Positions 42,192-50,363 of a stretch of DNA of 59,107 nt are shown here, piece by piece. Where the stretch lies: assembly GCA_045541115.1 (NCBI GenBank), contig JAZQIM010000018.1, positions 1-59,107 of the forward strand, written 5' to 3'. The notes below the pieces were generated by a model. That model was not told where the DNA came from. It did no database searches and worked only from the letters and a program-made list of their open reading frames with translations. The DNA is from Aphodoplasma sp045541115. GTDB taxonomy: Bacteria > Bacillota > Clostridia > UBA1381 > UMGS1253. Each line of letters starts with the position of its first letter. Position 1 is the first letter of the stretch. Made by a program: the position numbers and the translations under genes.

Positions 42192-43352
42192 TTAAATATC
42201 AAGAACAATAATTCTTTTAGCTAATAAAATTCTTGTATCCACACTCTTCTTACTAGCTGTACTTGACTGTACTGATTCTAAGAAAGAGGTATCTTTGCTT
42301 AATTGCTCAAATGATTCTGGTGAGATTTTTCCCGCAACAAACGTATTCTCTCTATAAAATGGTTCACATACAGCTGCGAATACAGCATCAAACTTGGATA
42401 CATTAAATCTGTTATTAGTGCAAAACGCTCCATCCGGCAGGGAATCACATGAATCTAAGAAAGATACAAATAGTTTTTCAAAGTAATCTATCGCTTCAAT
42501 CGAGAAAGATTTTACTTCTTTTGAAAATTTATTTAAGGAATTAGTCATTGATGGTTTGTAGTTGTCTCCATATGCCATTAACATAAATCCTCTTATTATA
42601 AATTCGATATCTTTCGCATGTGCATCCTGTTCGGGCTTTAATAATAATGCTCTCCATTTTTCGTTCTCGTTAATTCGATATAACATTGAGTAGAATGGCG
42701 AATAATACAAACTTGCTCTAATTTCTTGTGCTGTTAGATTTAATCCACCTGTATTTAATCTGTTGAATATTTCAAACATTGAAGAATCACTATCATCAGG
42801 TGAATTCTGTTTTATGATAATACTTCTCATTGTTCTCATATGATTAAATTGATTTTTTATTTTTTCATCCAAAGTTGAATATTTAAATCCATTGTATGCA
42901 CTAATGTTTCCGTTGTAGTTTAACTTAAGATTAAAATTAACGAAATATTCATCATTTTGGATGACTTCATCACGGATCTTTCCATAAGTTTCAAATTCTG
43001 TTCTGATTAAATTTCTCGCAGTAGTTTTGGGAAACCTTTGTTTCATAAAGAAATATATTGACATTAGTCGTTGTTGCCCATCAATGACTAAATAATTGTT
43101 TTTTTCGCTTTCATAAAAGAACACCTGTGGAACGGGTAATCCTAAGATAATTGATTCAATAAGTTTAGATGCCCTCTTTTGATCCCAAACATAATTTCTT
43201 TGAAAATCTGGTATTTTTACAATTCCTGATTCAATAAAGTTAAACAAAGTTAACATATTAAAATCATTTGGAATAGATGTTATATCATATTCATTCACTA
43301 AAACATCTTCATCTCCATCCTCAACAAAATCTATGTACCACGCATTTTCCAT
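42192..43352 (-). CDS. DUF262 (ParB-like/GmrSD N-terminal) protein
   Basis: A 386-residue protein with the DUF262 domain: IPDFQRNYVWDQKRASKLIESIILGLPVPQVFF, then the hallmark DGQQRLMSIYFF (about residues 92–103), and FNRLNTGGLNLTAQEIRASLY (about 193–213). DUF262 is the N-terminal part of GmrSD type IV restriction enzymes and occurs in several anti-phage systems as an NTP-dependent nuclease or sensor. No C-terminal DUF1524 (HNH) motif is visible here, so the nuclease function may be taken by the HEPN partner downstream. The ribosome-binding site is AAGGAGG. Confidence 0.88.
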   Translation of the reverse strand: MENAWYIDFVEDGDEDVLVNEYDITSIPNDFNMLTLFNFIESGIVKIPDFQRNYVWDQKRASKLIESIILGLPVPQVFFYESEKNNYLVIDGQQRLMSIYFFMKQRFPKTTARNLIRTEFETYGKIRDEVIQNDEYFVNFNLKLNYNGNISAYNGFKYSTLDEKIKNQFNHMRTMRSIIIKQNSPDDSDSSMFEIFNRLNTGGLNLTAQEIRASLYYSPFYSMLYRINENEKWRALLLKPEQDAHAKDIEFIIRGFMLMAYGDNYKPSMTNSLNKFSKEVKSFSIEAIDYFEKLFVSFLDSCDSLPDGAFCTNNRFNVSKFDAVFAAVCEPFYRENTFVAGKISPESFEQLSKDTSFLESVQSSTASKKSVDTRILLAKRIIVLDI

Positions 43353-43402
43353 ATTAGTTTTCCTCCTTAGTATTTTATTATTCCTCTTTAAAGTTTATAC
43401 AG

Positions 43403-44149
43403 TTATTTTCTAAACACAAACAGATACTCATGCGCTATAAGTAAAAAATTATATTTTACACTGTTTGTTTTCCAATAACCTGTTGCTTTGCAGTTATGCT
43501 GTTCCTTTATAATCAATTCTTTAAGTTTAAATCCGGCATCTTCAAAAATTCGCATTACATCGAATGACATAGGAACCATATGACCTTTTTGCCTAGTGTC
43601 ACCCATAAGTATTGCACAGAACTTGTCCTTTTTCAAAACACGATAACTTTCTGAGGCTACCTTTTTCATTTCTTCAAGAAAATCTTTAACTTTTAATTGC
43701 GATAGATCACCATTAATTCCATCGCTATATTTGATAATGTCTGCATATGGTGGATGAGTGCATATTAAATCAATGCTTTCATCAGGAATGAAATCAAGCT
43801 TTCTTGCATCACCTTTTTTGATATACACTTTACCTTTAGCTGGCTCGTAATCAAACGCTGATTTCTCTCTGCATCTGTCCAGGGCAATATCATTTATATC
43901 GACACCAATTATATCTCTGTTCAAAAGTTTTGATTCTACCAGAGTTGTACCGCCACCTGCAAATTGGTCTAATATCAAATCTCCCTCTTGAGAATATCTC
44001 AAAATAATATTTCTTGGTATATATGGCGACCAGTTTCCTCGCCATTTTGCATCGTGGGTTGCCCAATCTCCTCGTTTATGAAATGACCAATGGGTAGTCA
44101 TTTCCAATTCGAAATTTTCAGGTTCCCATTTGATTATTTTTTTAGCCAT
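43403..44149 (-). CDS. DNA methyltransferase (N4/N6 class)
   Basis: A 248-residue SAM-dependent DNA methylase. AdoMet-binding motif I is DQFAGGGTTLVE (about residues 61–72). The catalytic motif IV appears as THPPYADIIKYS (about 131–142), with HPPY in place of the usual DPPY/SPPY. The order and size recall the small DNA-methylase N-4/N-6 proteins of type II restriction systems. It starts two bases after the stop of a frameshifted upstream gene, so that gene would have been its partner. Target sequence cannot be predicted. Confidence 0.85.
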   Translation of the reverse strand: MAKKIIKWEPENFELEMTTHWSFHKRGDWATHDAKWRGNWSPYIPRNIILRYSQEGDLILDQFAGGGTTLVESKLLNRDIIGVDINDIALDRCREKSAFDYEPAKGKVYIKKGDARKLDFIPDESIDLICTHPPYADIIKYSDGINGDLSQLKVKDFLEEMKKVASESYRVLKKDKFCAILMGDTRQKGHMVPMSFDVMRIFEDAGFKLKELIIKEQHNCKATGYWKTNSVKYNFLLIAHEYLFVFRK

Positions 44150-44150
44150 A

Positions 44151-44697
44151 TCAAATTAATCCTTCTTCATCAAGTGCATTCATTAACATATTTCTACCTG
44201 ACCAATTCCAATATGTTATGTCTTGTTCTATAAAGAGCCATTTGATCGCAAAGAGAATAATAGCAATAGGTCTTAGCTCTCCTTCGTAATCACTAAATTC
44301 CATATTCTTTATAGAATACACATCAAAATCGTTATCATAAAAAATGTTTTTAATTTGTTCACTTATCAATTGATATTCTGAATTGCTGTAGTGATTTTTA
44401 ACATCATGTAATGCGAGTATAATATCCCTATGACTTGGAGTTGTATAACGCATGCTTTTTTTGAAATACATTCCTGTAATATGTACGGTAAAATCAAATC
44501 CTTTGTTCAATCCTGCCGGTCTATGTAGTTCAATATTATAATCATCAAATTCTTCAACTAACTATATAATGATATCGCGAACTATCTGTGCCCCGGCCGT
44601 TACCATGCTCTTCATCAAGGAAAACATTAATTATTTCTCGTCTAACCGATTTTCTATCTCTTGATTTTAAGTTATATCTTAATCTTTCGAGTGGCAT
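44151..44697 (-). pseudogene. Frameshifted partner gene of the methyltransferase (possible restriction enzyme)
   Basis: The ATG at 44697 has a GGGAG ribosome-binding site and opens MPLERLRYNLKSRDRKSV for 46 residues to RYHYIV. The frame then breaks. A 4-bp tandem duplication (ACTAACTA on the plus strand, 44557–44564; AGTTAGTT in the gene) shifts it into a TGA. Removing one copy joins it to EEFDDYNIELHRPAG and on to the 119-residue downstream frame ending at 44151, giving about 180 residues (…NKGFDFTVHITGMYF…WNWSGRNMLM…). I recognise no family. Its place between a nuclease and a methylase suggests a restriction role, but this is inference. A sequencing error is possible. Confidence 0.7.
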
Positions 44698-44699
44698 AA

Positions 44700-45356
44700 C
44701 TACATCTCCCTCATTTTAAGTATGTCATATACAAATTGCTTTTGAAAATAAAAAGCATGATTTTTGTTGGACACATATCTTCCGTATGTATTTGAGTATA
44801 TTGGATGATAAGGTTTTGAATCCTTACTCCTTACCTGAATGTGTGTTCCGTTTGATGTATGAATAAATCCGTCTTTTTGTGTTTCAATATGATTTTTGAG
44901 TTGCTCGCAAATACTATAATAATCTTCTCTCCAAATATCCAAAAGAGAAGAAAATCTTTTGTCAGTAAGGTCGATATGTACAGCATCTAAAAACATCCAG
45001 GTACGAGGGTTTCCAACTTTGCAAACCGGAACATAAAGCATATTATTAATTTTCTCATAGAGGTGTGTTTCTTCAAATTTCTTCTTTTGAAGCAGCTCAT
45101 CAATAACACTCGCTATCTGTGTTATAAATACGGTCTCCAAGGGTTTACCGGTAGAATCACATTTATTGCTCTTAAGTTCGCCATCCTCAAAATCAATATT
45201 AAAACTATCTAGTTTTTTACCTAGCGCCAATTCAAGAAGTTGTCCGGTTTTACCTTTGTTTTTGATTATGGTTTCAAAATCATCTTCAGTAAACATCTCT
45301 GAAAATGGTATATTGCATAATTTAATGATTTTCTCTTGTGCTTCTTTTAATTTCAT
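44700..45356 (-). CDS. MutH/Sau3AI-family endonuclease
   Basis: A 218-residue nuclease. The N-terminal half shows the MutH/Sau3AI pattern: GKTGQLLELALGKKL, then DFEDGELKSNKC, carrying the D…ExK catalytic triad (about residues 49–58). The family cuts at GATC sites. The gene lies 77 bp downstream of the Dam-type methylase, which would protect those sites, so the two form a GATC-type restriction–modification pair. The length matches single-domain MutH rather than the double-domain Sau3AI (about 490). The ATG at 45356 follows GGAGG; an earlier in-frame start would run through it. Confidence 0.82.
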   Translation of the reverse strand: MKLKEAQEKIIKLCNIPFSEMFTEDDFETIIKNKGKTGQLLELALGKKLDSFNIDFEDGELKSNKCDSTGKPLETVFITQIASVIDELLQKKKFEETHLYEKINNMLYVPVCKVGNPRTWMFLDAVHIDLTDKRFSSLLDIWREDYYSICEQLKNHIETQKDGFIHTSNGTHIQVRSKDSKPYHPIYSNTYGRYVSNKNHAFYFQKQFVYDILKMREM

Positions 45357-45433
45357 TTTGTTTCCTCCAAAGAGTACACACTGTAGAATCAATTCCACAG
45401 TGCTTGGTGTTTTATTCGGTTGATTAGTATATT

Positions 45434-46501
45434 TTAGAAGTTGGATATCAGAAGTTCTCTAATTTTACCTCTGCCTTGACTATTACTGTTTATCATTCGT
45501 GTAGCTTCAACTCGTTTGATTCTATGATTGCTGTAGATGTTATCGAAGAATTCATCATCCTCATTGGCATTCTTTGGATCAGAATTACTGACTACTATTT
45601 TAGCACCTTTTTTATTCATTTTATCTACGAATTCGGCCAATTCAATTTGTTCATCGTCAGTGAATAAGGATTCCGTATATGCAGTGAAACTTGATGTTTC
45701 TGTAAGTGGTCTATATGGAGGATCAAAGTACACGAAGGTGTGTTCATCGATAAAGTCTGCTGATTCTTTGTAGTCACCACATACTACTTCAACTTTTTGG
45801 AGTTTTTCTGCAACTGCTCGTAGATTTTTTTCGTCACATATGAGCGGATTTTTATATGAACCCATCGGAACATTGAATAGTCCTTTCTTGTTTACTCGGT
45901 AGAGTCCGTTGAAGCATGTCTTATTTAAGAATATCATCAAGGCAGCTTTAGTAACATTCTTTGTTTCATTACCATTTACCTTGATATCGTTGAACTTTTC
46001 GCGCATGCTCATATAATATGTTTTTCTGTCTTCAGTATCAAGACTTGTATATTCTTCTTGATATGTCTCTAATAAGGAGATTAAATCATCTATTCTATGT
46101 TTGATGATATGATAGGTGTTGATCAATTCTGCATTTATATCACTTATATAAATTTCGTTGATGTTATACTTACTGAGTACATCGAATAGAACCGCACCGC
46201 CACCTACGAAAGGTTCTGCATACTTGGTTATTGTGCTATCGAATGGGTAGTAGTGTTCAATTTCTTTTAGAAGCTGACCTTTTCCGCCTGCCCATTTCAA
46301 GAACGGTTTAACACCTTTTTCGTCAGTTTCGTTATATCTAGTGCTTCTTGCATCGATAGGTTTCTCTGCATCATCAGGAATAATCCACATATTGCCTACC
46401 ATTGTTGCATTGGCAATTCTATTTTCAGAGCAGAGGACAGCAACTCTTCTTTGGGAGATGCCCCATCTATCAGCGGCTTCTCGTGCACATATAAATCCCA
46501 T
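45434..46501 (-). CDS. Dam-type DNA adenine methyltransferase with HTH N-terminus
   Basis: A 355-residue D12-class N6-adenine methylase. The first 60 residues look like a winged/HTH module (REAADRWGISQRRVAVLCSENRI … MWIIPDDAEKP). The methylase follows: KPFLKWAGGKGQLL (motif X/I), AEPFVGGGAVLFDVL, and DPPYRPLTETSSFTAYTE (motif IV). Relatives (Dam, DpnM) modify the adenine of GATC. The start may be ATG 46501 or ATG 46507; the former has better spacing from AAGGAG. The fused HTH may let the enzyme regulate its own operon. Confidence 0.9.
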   Translation of the reverse strand: MGFICAREAADRWGISQRRVAVLCSENRIANATMVGNMWIIPDDAEKPIDARSTRYNETDEKGVKPFLKWAGGKGQLLKEIEHYYPFDSTITKYAEPFVGGGAVLFDVLSKYNINEIYISDINAELINTYHIIKHRIDDLISLLETYQEEYTSLDTEDRKTYYMSMREKFNDIKVNGNETKNVTKAALMIFLNKTCFNGLYRVNKKGLFNVPMGSYKNPLICDEKNLRAVAEKLQKVEVVCGDYKESADFIDEHTFVYFDPPYRPLTETSSFTAYTESLFTDDEQIELAEFVDKMNKKGAKIVVSNSDPKNANEDDEFFDNIYSNHRIKRVEATRMINSNSQGRGKIRELLISNF

Positions 46502-46703
46502 AATCATACACTCCTTGTGTTTTGTAAATAATATTATATTCTAAAACTCGAATAAAAGCAATACCATTTAAAAGTTTTCTCTGTTTTGCACAATTCTTTT
46601 GTGTGCATTGTTTTTTCTAAATCCCCTTTTAACAGCCGTCTATTTTGCGATTAAACTATCGTAGTGGTGTAACTACCTTACCCAACATAGTTTGTTGCAC
46701 AAA

Positions 46704-46756
46704 CCCCTGTCTCAACCGCTGTAACTGGCGCTTAAAATCGATTTTAGAGGCAGGGG
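46704..46756. other. Nested inverted repeats in a gap
   Basis: CCCCTGTCTC (46704–46713) pairs with GAGGCAGGGG (46747–46756), one G·T, enclosing a perfect palindrome TAAAATCGATTTTA (46733–46746). The 291-base gap 46502–46792 holds this fold, the 5' side of the methylase and no ORF with a ribosome-binding site. The meaning is unknown. Confidence 0.5.
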
Positions 46757-46774
46757 TATTGACAGACATAAATT

Positions 46775-46813
46775 AACGATATATCCGATGTATTATTCAT
46801 CGGATATATCGTT
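46775..46813 (-). terminator. Hairpin at the end of the DUF6809-like gene
   Basis: A 16-bp perfect stem (46775–46790 / 46798–46813; AACGATATATCCGATG and its complement) with loop TATTATT. It overlaps the last codons of the gene ending at 46793. It shares the CGATATAT core with the hairpin at 41576. Confidence 0.7.
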
Positions 46814-47077
46814 TTCATTTTCAAAGCAAGCTATAGTAAATCTTGAACCTAATTTGAATCCTTTTATGAAAGTTTGGCATTCTGTAATTTGTATCATTTC
46901 ATCGTAGCAAGCTTTGAATTTATCAAATAATTCTTTTTCTTGCTCGTTTAAGGATTCAAGAAGCCTTTCTTCATTCTTAGTAAGCATTCTGAATGCCTTA
47001 TCAAATCCCATTTGCCTTTGGAATGGCCTTTCCATCGGGTTGATGTTTCCATACCAAAATTCTTCAAGTATATGCAT
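46793..47077 (-). CDS. DUF6809-like small protein
   Basis: A 94-residue helical protein: MHILEEFWYGNINPMERPFQ, then a long amphipathic region and GFKLGSRFTIACFE near the end. This matches what I recall of DUF6809, short proteins common on Clostridia mobile elements and with no known function. Its ATG overlaps the stop of the preceding gene (TAATG) and AAGGAGG supplies the ribosome-binding site, so the two are one translational unit. Several such genes occur next to recombinases in these elements. Confidence 0.7.
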   Translation of the reverse strand: MHILEEFWYGNINPMERPFQRQMGFDKAFRMLTKNEERLLESLNEQEKELFDKFKACYDEMIQITECQTFIKGFKLGSRFTIACFENENDISDE

Positions 47078-47319
47078 TATTTTTCCTCCTTACGCAAAGA
47101 GAGCGCCTCAAGTTCCGGTATATCCGAAATCGAGTCGCCCTCTTCAATCATTCTTTTTGCTGTTAGCAGTGCATGCTTGACATAAATCATATTCAGTTGT
47201 TCTCGTATTGTCTTGGCATCAATTTTCTCTTCAACCATTTTGAATACTTCTACAAACACGGCACTTTCAATCCCATATTTGTCGCCATACATAATTTCTT
47301 CTAATGTGTACTTTGCCAT
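47077..47319 (-). CDS. Small hypothetical helical protein
   Basis: An 80-residue protein starting MAKYTLEEIMYGDKYGIES with AGGAGGTG six bases upstream. It is mostly helical (FKMVEEKIDAKTIREQLNMIYVKHALLTAKRMIEEGDSISDIPELEALSL). No family recognised. It precedes and overlaps the DUF6809-like gene, a pair typical of mobile-element accessory operons. A regulatory or anti-restriction role would be speculation. Confidence 0.6.
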   Translation of the reverse strand: MAKYTLEEIMYGDKYGIESAVFVEVFKMVEEKIDAKTIREQLNMIYVKHALLTAKRMIEEGDSISDIPELEALSLRKEEK

Positions 47320-47525
47320 TTGCATCACCTCCTGTGACACAAACACTACCATAGAAATCTATGAAAGTCCATACAAACTTGAGTTATTATCTACGATTTT
47401 TATAATATTTACCGATGATAACACAAAATTATGACACTTAGTCTTATGTCTATCCATCTCTGTATCTTCAGCATATAATGATGATAGTTTTGAAATTGTT
47501 TCTATGTTTATTTTATTAATAGCGC

Positions 47526-48209
47526 TTATCCTACAGCATTTTCATCCTGCCGAAATTCATCGTTATCATCATTTAAAAATTCGTGAAATTCTCTCAATGT
47601 GCTTTCTGATTTACTTTTCTCAAATTCTCCGTCTTCTGTTAATGAAATAAAGTAGTATTCAACATCTAATGTGTTATAGACCATTTCTGCAATGCTTTGT
47701 CTTGTAGAAAGCTCTTTCCCTATAAAATTATCAGCTGACACTATGCCTAAATCTACAGCAATTTTTATATAGCCATTAGGATAACCCCCTGCAGAAACAG
47801 CTTCATCTCCATATCCCAATGAACAAACAATCATTTTTACAGCTTGTTCATTAGTAATGTTAGCTTCAGGGTCAAATGTAGTTTCTGTTGTTCCATTAAC
47901 GACACCAAGGGCTTTTGCAGCATAAATATATTCTTCAGCCCAAAAACTTTCAGATACATCAATAAAGCATTTGTCGTATTCATCAACATAATCATTCATA
48001 GTTGCACACATTATCAATTTACAAAATTCTGCTCTAGTAATATTATTATGAGGACGATATGTTCCATCTTCGTATCCGTTTATTATATTAAAATTTGATA
48101 AGGTTTCGATTTTGCTCGCAAGTTGTGCATTGGAAATATCACTATATGCAAATGCACTTAATTGAGATAACATTAAAAAAACGATAATTGTTGATATTAT
48201 TTTTTTCAT
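47526..48209 (-). CDS. Secreted SLH-domain protein
   Basis: A 227-residue exported protein with a signal peptide (KKIISTIIVFLMLSQLSAFA, cleavage near residue 21). About three S-layer-homology units follow: NFNIINGYEDGTYRPHNNITRAEFCKLI, then KALGVVNGTTETTFDPEANITNEQAVKMI, then LGIVSADNFIGKELSTRQSIAEMV. It should bind wall polymer non-covalently. The C-terminal 40 residues are acidic. The ribosome-binding site is AGAGGGTGG. It lies downstream of the SH3/CHAP-like gene on the same strand (28 bp). Confidence 0.88.
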   Translation of the reverse strand: MKKIISTIIVFLMLSQLSAFAYSDISNAQLASKIETLSNFNIINGYEDGTYRPHNNITRAEFCKLIMCATMNDYVDEYDKCFIDVSESFWAEEYIYAAKALGVVNGTTETTFDPEANITNEQAVKMIVCSLGYGDEAVSAGGYPNGYIKIAVDLGIVSADNFIGKELSTRQSIAEMVYNTLDVEYYFISLTEDGEFEKSKSESTLREFHEFLNDDNDEFRQDENAVG

Positions 48210-48237
48210 AGAACCACCCTCTCATTTCTAAATTTTT

Positions 48238-50343
48238 TTAATATCCTTTGGCAGTATAAACAGATATTGCTGATTTGCCCGAAACGATTTGTTGCCACGA
48301 GTAATAATTTTTAGTTATTGTGTTTTTCCAATCCAAATTACATTCATAAAATGTAACTCCGCTTGCTGAAACCTCATAAACGATAGCGGAATGTGGTCCA
48401 GAATACGAACCTTTTTGGTTCATCTGTACAAAATCGCCCGGACGTGCTTTACTAAATAAGTTTTTAACATTTGTTGTAGTCAGTGATGTAAGCGATCCTA
48501 AATGTGTCGTTTTTGAACTCGAATAATTAATTTGGTATCCATAGCCTCCATTTGTTGTCGACCCTATATTATATCCAAAAAGCTGCATAAATACAGATTT
48601 TGCGAACCCTTTACATTGTTCATTAGAGTACGGACCGGTATATTTCTTATCTATTTTGTAGGTTCCACTATGAGATGAACCATTCATCATAGAAGTAAGT
48701 TGTGACTTCTTCTGGTCTGTTTTTGAGTTGCTAATTATTGTAGTAGAATTTAAAGCGGCTGCTGTTGTCGACGGTTTCGTAAATGTAATATACGCAGTTG
48801 ATGCGTATCCACTATGATTTCCATATTTAACTGGATAGAAACCATTTGTTGCATCCCCTGTTACTGTCAAAGTACTGCCTTCTGGCATTTTTGTGACAAT
48901 AGATGCATTTTTATTGGCACCAGAACGCATATTGAGATTTGCGCCATCGGTATTGTAAACATATGCAGTTTTGTTTACAGAAGGTTTTGTAAATGTGATA
49001 TAGGCAGCAGATGCATAACCTGTTTTTCCATTATATTTTACAGGATAGAATCCATTAATAATATCACCTGTGACTGTAAGAGATGCTCCTGCAGGAATTT
49101 TAACAACAATTGATGAACTTGAATTCGCTTGTGAACGCATATTTAAATTATCACCGTCAGTGTTATAAACATAGGCTGTTTTTTCAACGAATTTTTCCAA
49201 ATTACATACGGAACATATATTATTTACGAACTTGTGGTCTTCGTGGACAAGGTCAAGTTCGTTTTCTTTTATGTAAGTAAAGCAATCAGTGCACCATACA
49301 TGATAGTAACTTGCAATAGTATGCTGATTATCATCTTTTATACTGATTGTTGTCTTCATATCTTCAGATGAATGTTTTGCGGTGTTTGTATGTTTGCACT
49401 TTGATGCTTCAGATCCGGGAACGACATAGCTACATTTTTCACAGTCATCGTTCTTTAAAATATGTTTTTCATCATAAACTTTGTTTTGTAATTTTTTTAT
49501 AGTTTCGCCACAATCGACACAAAGTACATCGTAGATTTCTTCAACAGTATGATATGTATCGTCTTTTTGTGAAACTGTAGAAGACTGCCAGTTTTCTTTT
49601 GTATTTGAATGGTTGCACTTTTCTTCAATTACCGGAGCTTCATATCCGCATTTTGTACACTTATCATTAGAAATAGCGTGTTTTTCACTATTTGTTTTCT
49701 TTTGGTTTGATTTAACTGTTTTTCCGCAATCATTACATACCTCATCATAAGCTGTTGTTACTGTATGTGTATTGTCATCTTTTTTAACTACAGTTATTTT
49801 TTCGTTTTTGTTAGAAGTGTTGCTATGTGTGCAGATTTTATTTTTCTCAATAAAACCTGTATCATTTGATGTTCTTACGCAATAAAAACCATCTTTTTCA
49901 AATAATACAGTTAATTCCTGACCTTTTGAAACTGTTGTTCTTACAGTTTGATTTGAACCCGATGCTCCTGTTAGTGTGTCTGTAGATGGATTATGATATA
50001 AATTCGCATTAGATTTCGTTCTTACGATTTCACTTTTATAGAAGTTAGAAGAACTGGGTACGCCTGATGTGCTTACTGCTGATGTAGGAACATACGCAAT
50101 CACATGTTTTCCTGTGTTATTAAAGGGATATAACACCAAATAATAATCACCATCTTGGCAAAAAACTTGCAATTTGTCATTTTTATCTACCCACCATACA
50201 TCGCCGCTGTTTACGCTTGGCAAACGATAAGCAGTAGCCTTTTTGGTTGCTGTACCATTGTTGTTGAAGCTATATGCTCCAACTGAAATAACACAGCTAA
50301 AAGTTAAAATTATACATAATAATAGAGAGATAATTTTTTTCAT
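48238..50343 (-). CDS. Secreted SH3-repeat protein with CHAP/NlpC-like C-terminus
   Basis: A 701-residue exported wall protein. After a signal peptide (KKIISLLLCIILTFSCVISVGA) come an N-terminal SH3-like region (about 30–150) and three tandem Cys/His modules (about 165–385) of pattern CxHSNT…H T V…C x D C…H…C x x C. Two near-identical SH3_3 repeats follow (about 390–535: AYVYNTDGDNLNMRS, GFYPVKYNGKTGYASAAYITF), then a C-terminal domain with QCKGFAKSVF (nucleophile Cys candidate) and GPHSAIVYEV (His), as in CHAP/NlpC amidases or endopeptidases. Cell-wall hydrolysis is likely but unproven. The ATG at 50343 follows AAAGGTG. It is unusually long for an element-borne enzyme. Confidence 0.85.
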   Translation of the reverse strand: MKKIISLLLCIILTFSCVISVGAYSFNNNGTATKKATAYRLPSVNSGDVWWVDKNDKLQVFCQDGDYYLVLYPFNNTGKHVIAYVPTSAVSTSGVPSSSNFYKSEIVRTKSNANLYHNPSTDTLTGASGSNQTVRTTVSKGQELTVLFEKDGFYCVRTSNDTGFIEKNKICTHSNTSNKNEKITVVKKDDNTHTVTTAYDEVCNDCGKTVKSNQKKTNSEKHAISNDKCTKCGYEAPVIEEKCNHSNTKENWQSSTVSQKDDTYHTVEEIYDVLCVDCGETIKKLQNKVYDEKHILKNDDCEKCSYVVPGSEASKCKHTNTAKHSSEDMKTTISIKDDNQHTIASYYHVWCTDCFTYIKENELDLVHEDHKFVNNICSVCNLEKFVEKTAYVYNTDGDNLNMRSQANSSSSIVVKIPAGASLTVTGDIINGFYPVKYNGKTGYASAAYITFTKPSVNKTAYVYNTDGANLNMRSGANKNASIVTKMPEGSTLTVTGDATNGFYPVKYGNHSGYASTAYITFTKPSTTAAALNSTTIISNSKTDQKKSQLTSMMNGSSHSGTYKIDKKYTGPYSNEQCKGFAKSVFMQLFGYNIGSTTNGGYGYQINYSSSKTTHLGSLTSLTTTNVKNLFSKARPGDFVQMNQKGSYSGPHSAIVYEVSASGVTFYECNLDWKNTITKNYYSWQQIVSGKSAISVYTAKGY

Positions 50344-50363
50344 CAATATCACCTTTCTTTAAT

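Noticed and set aside
46508..46792. Retron or group II intron RNA in the gap
   Set aside because: No reverse transcriptase is coded anywhere in the window and the folds are too small.
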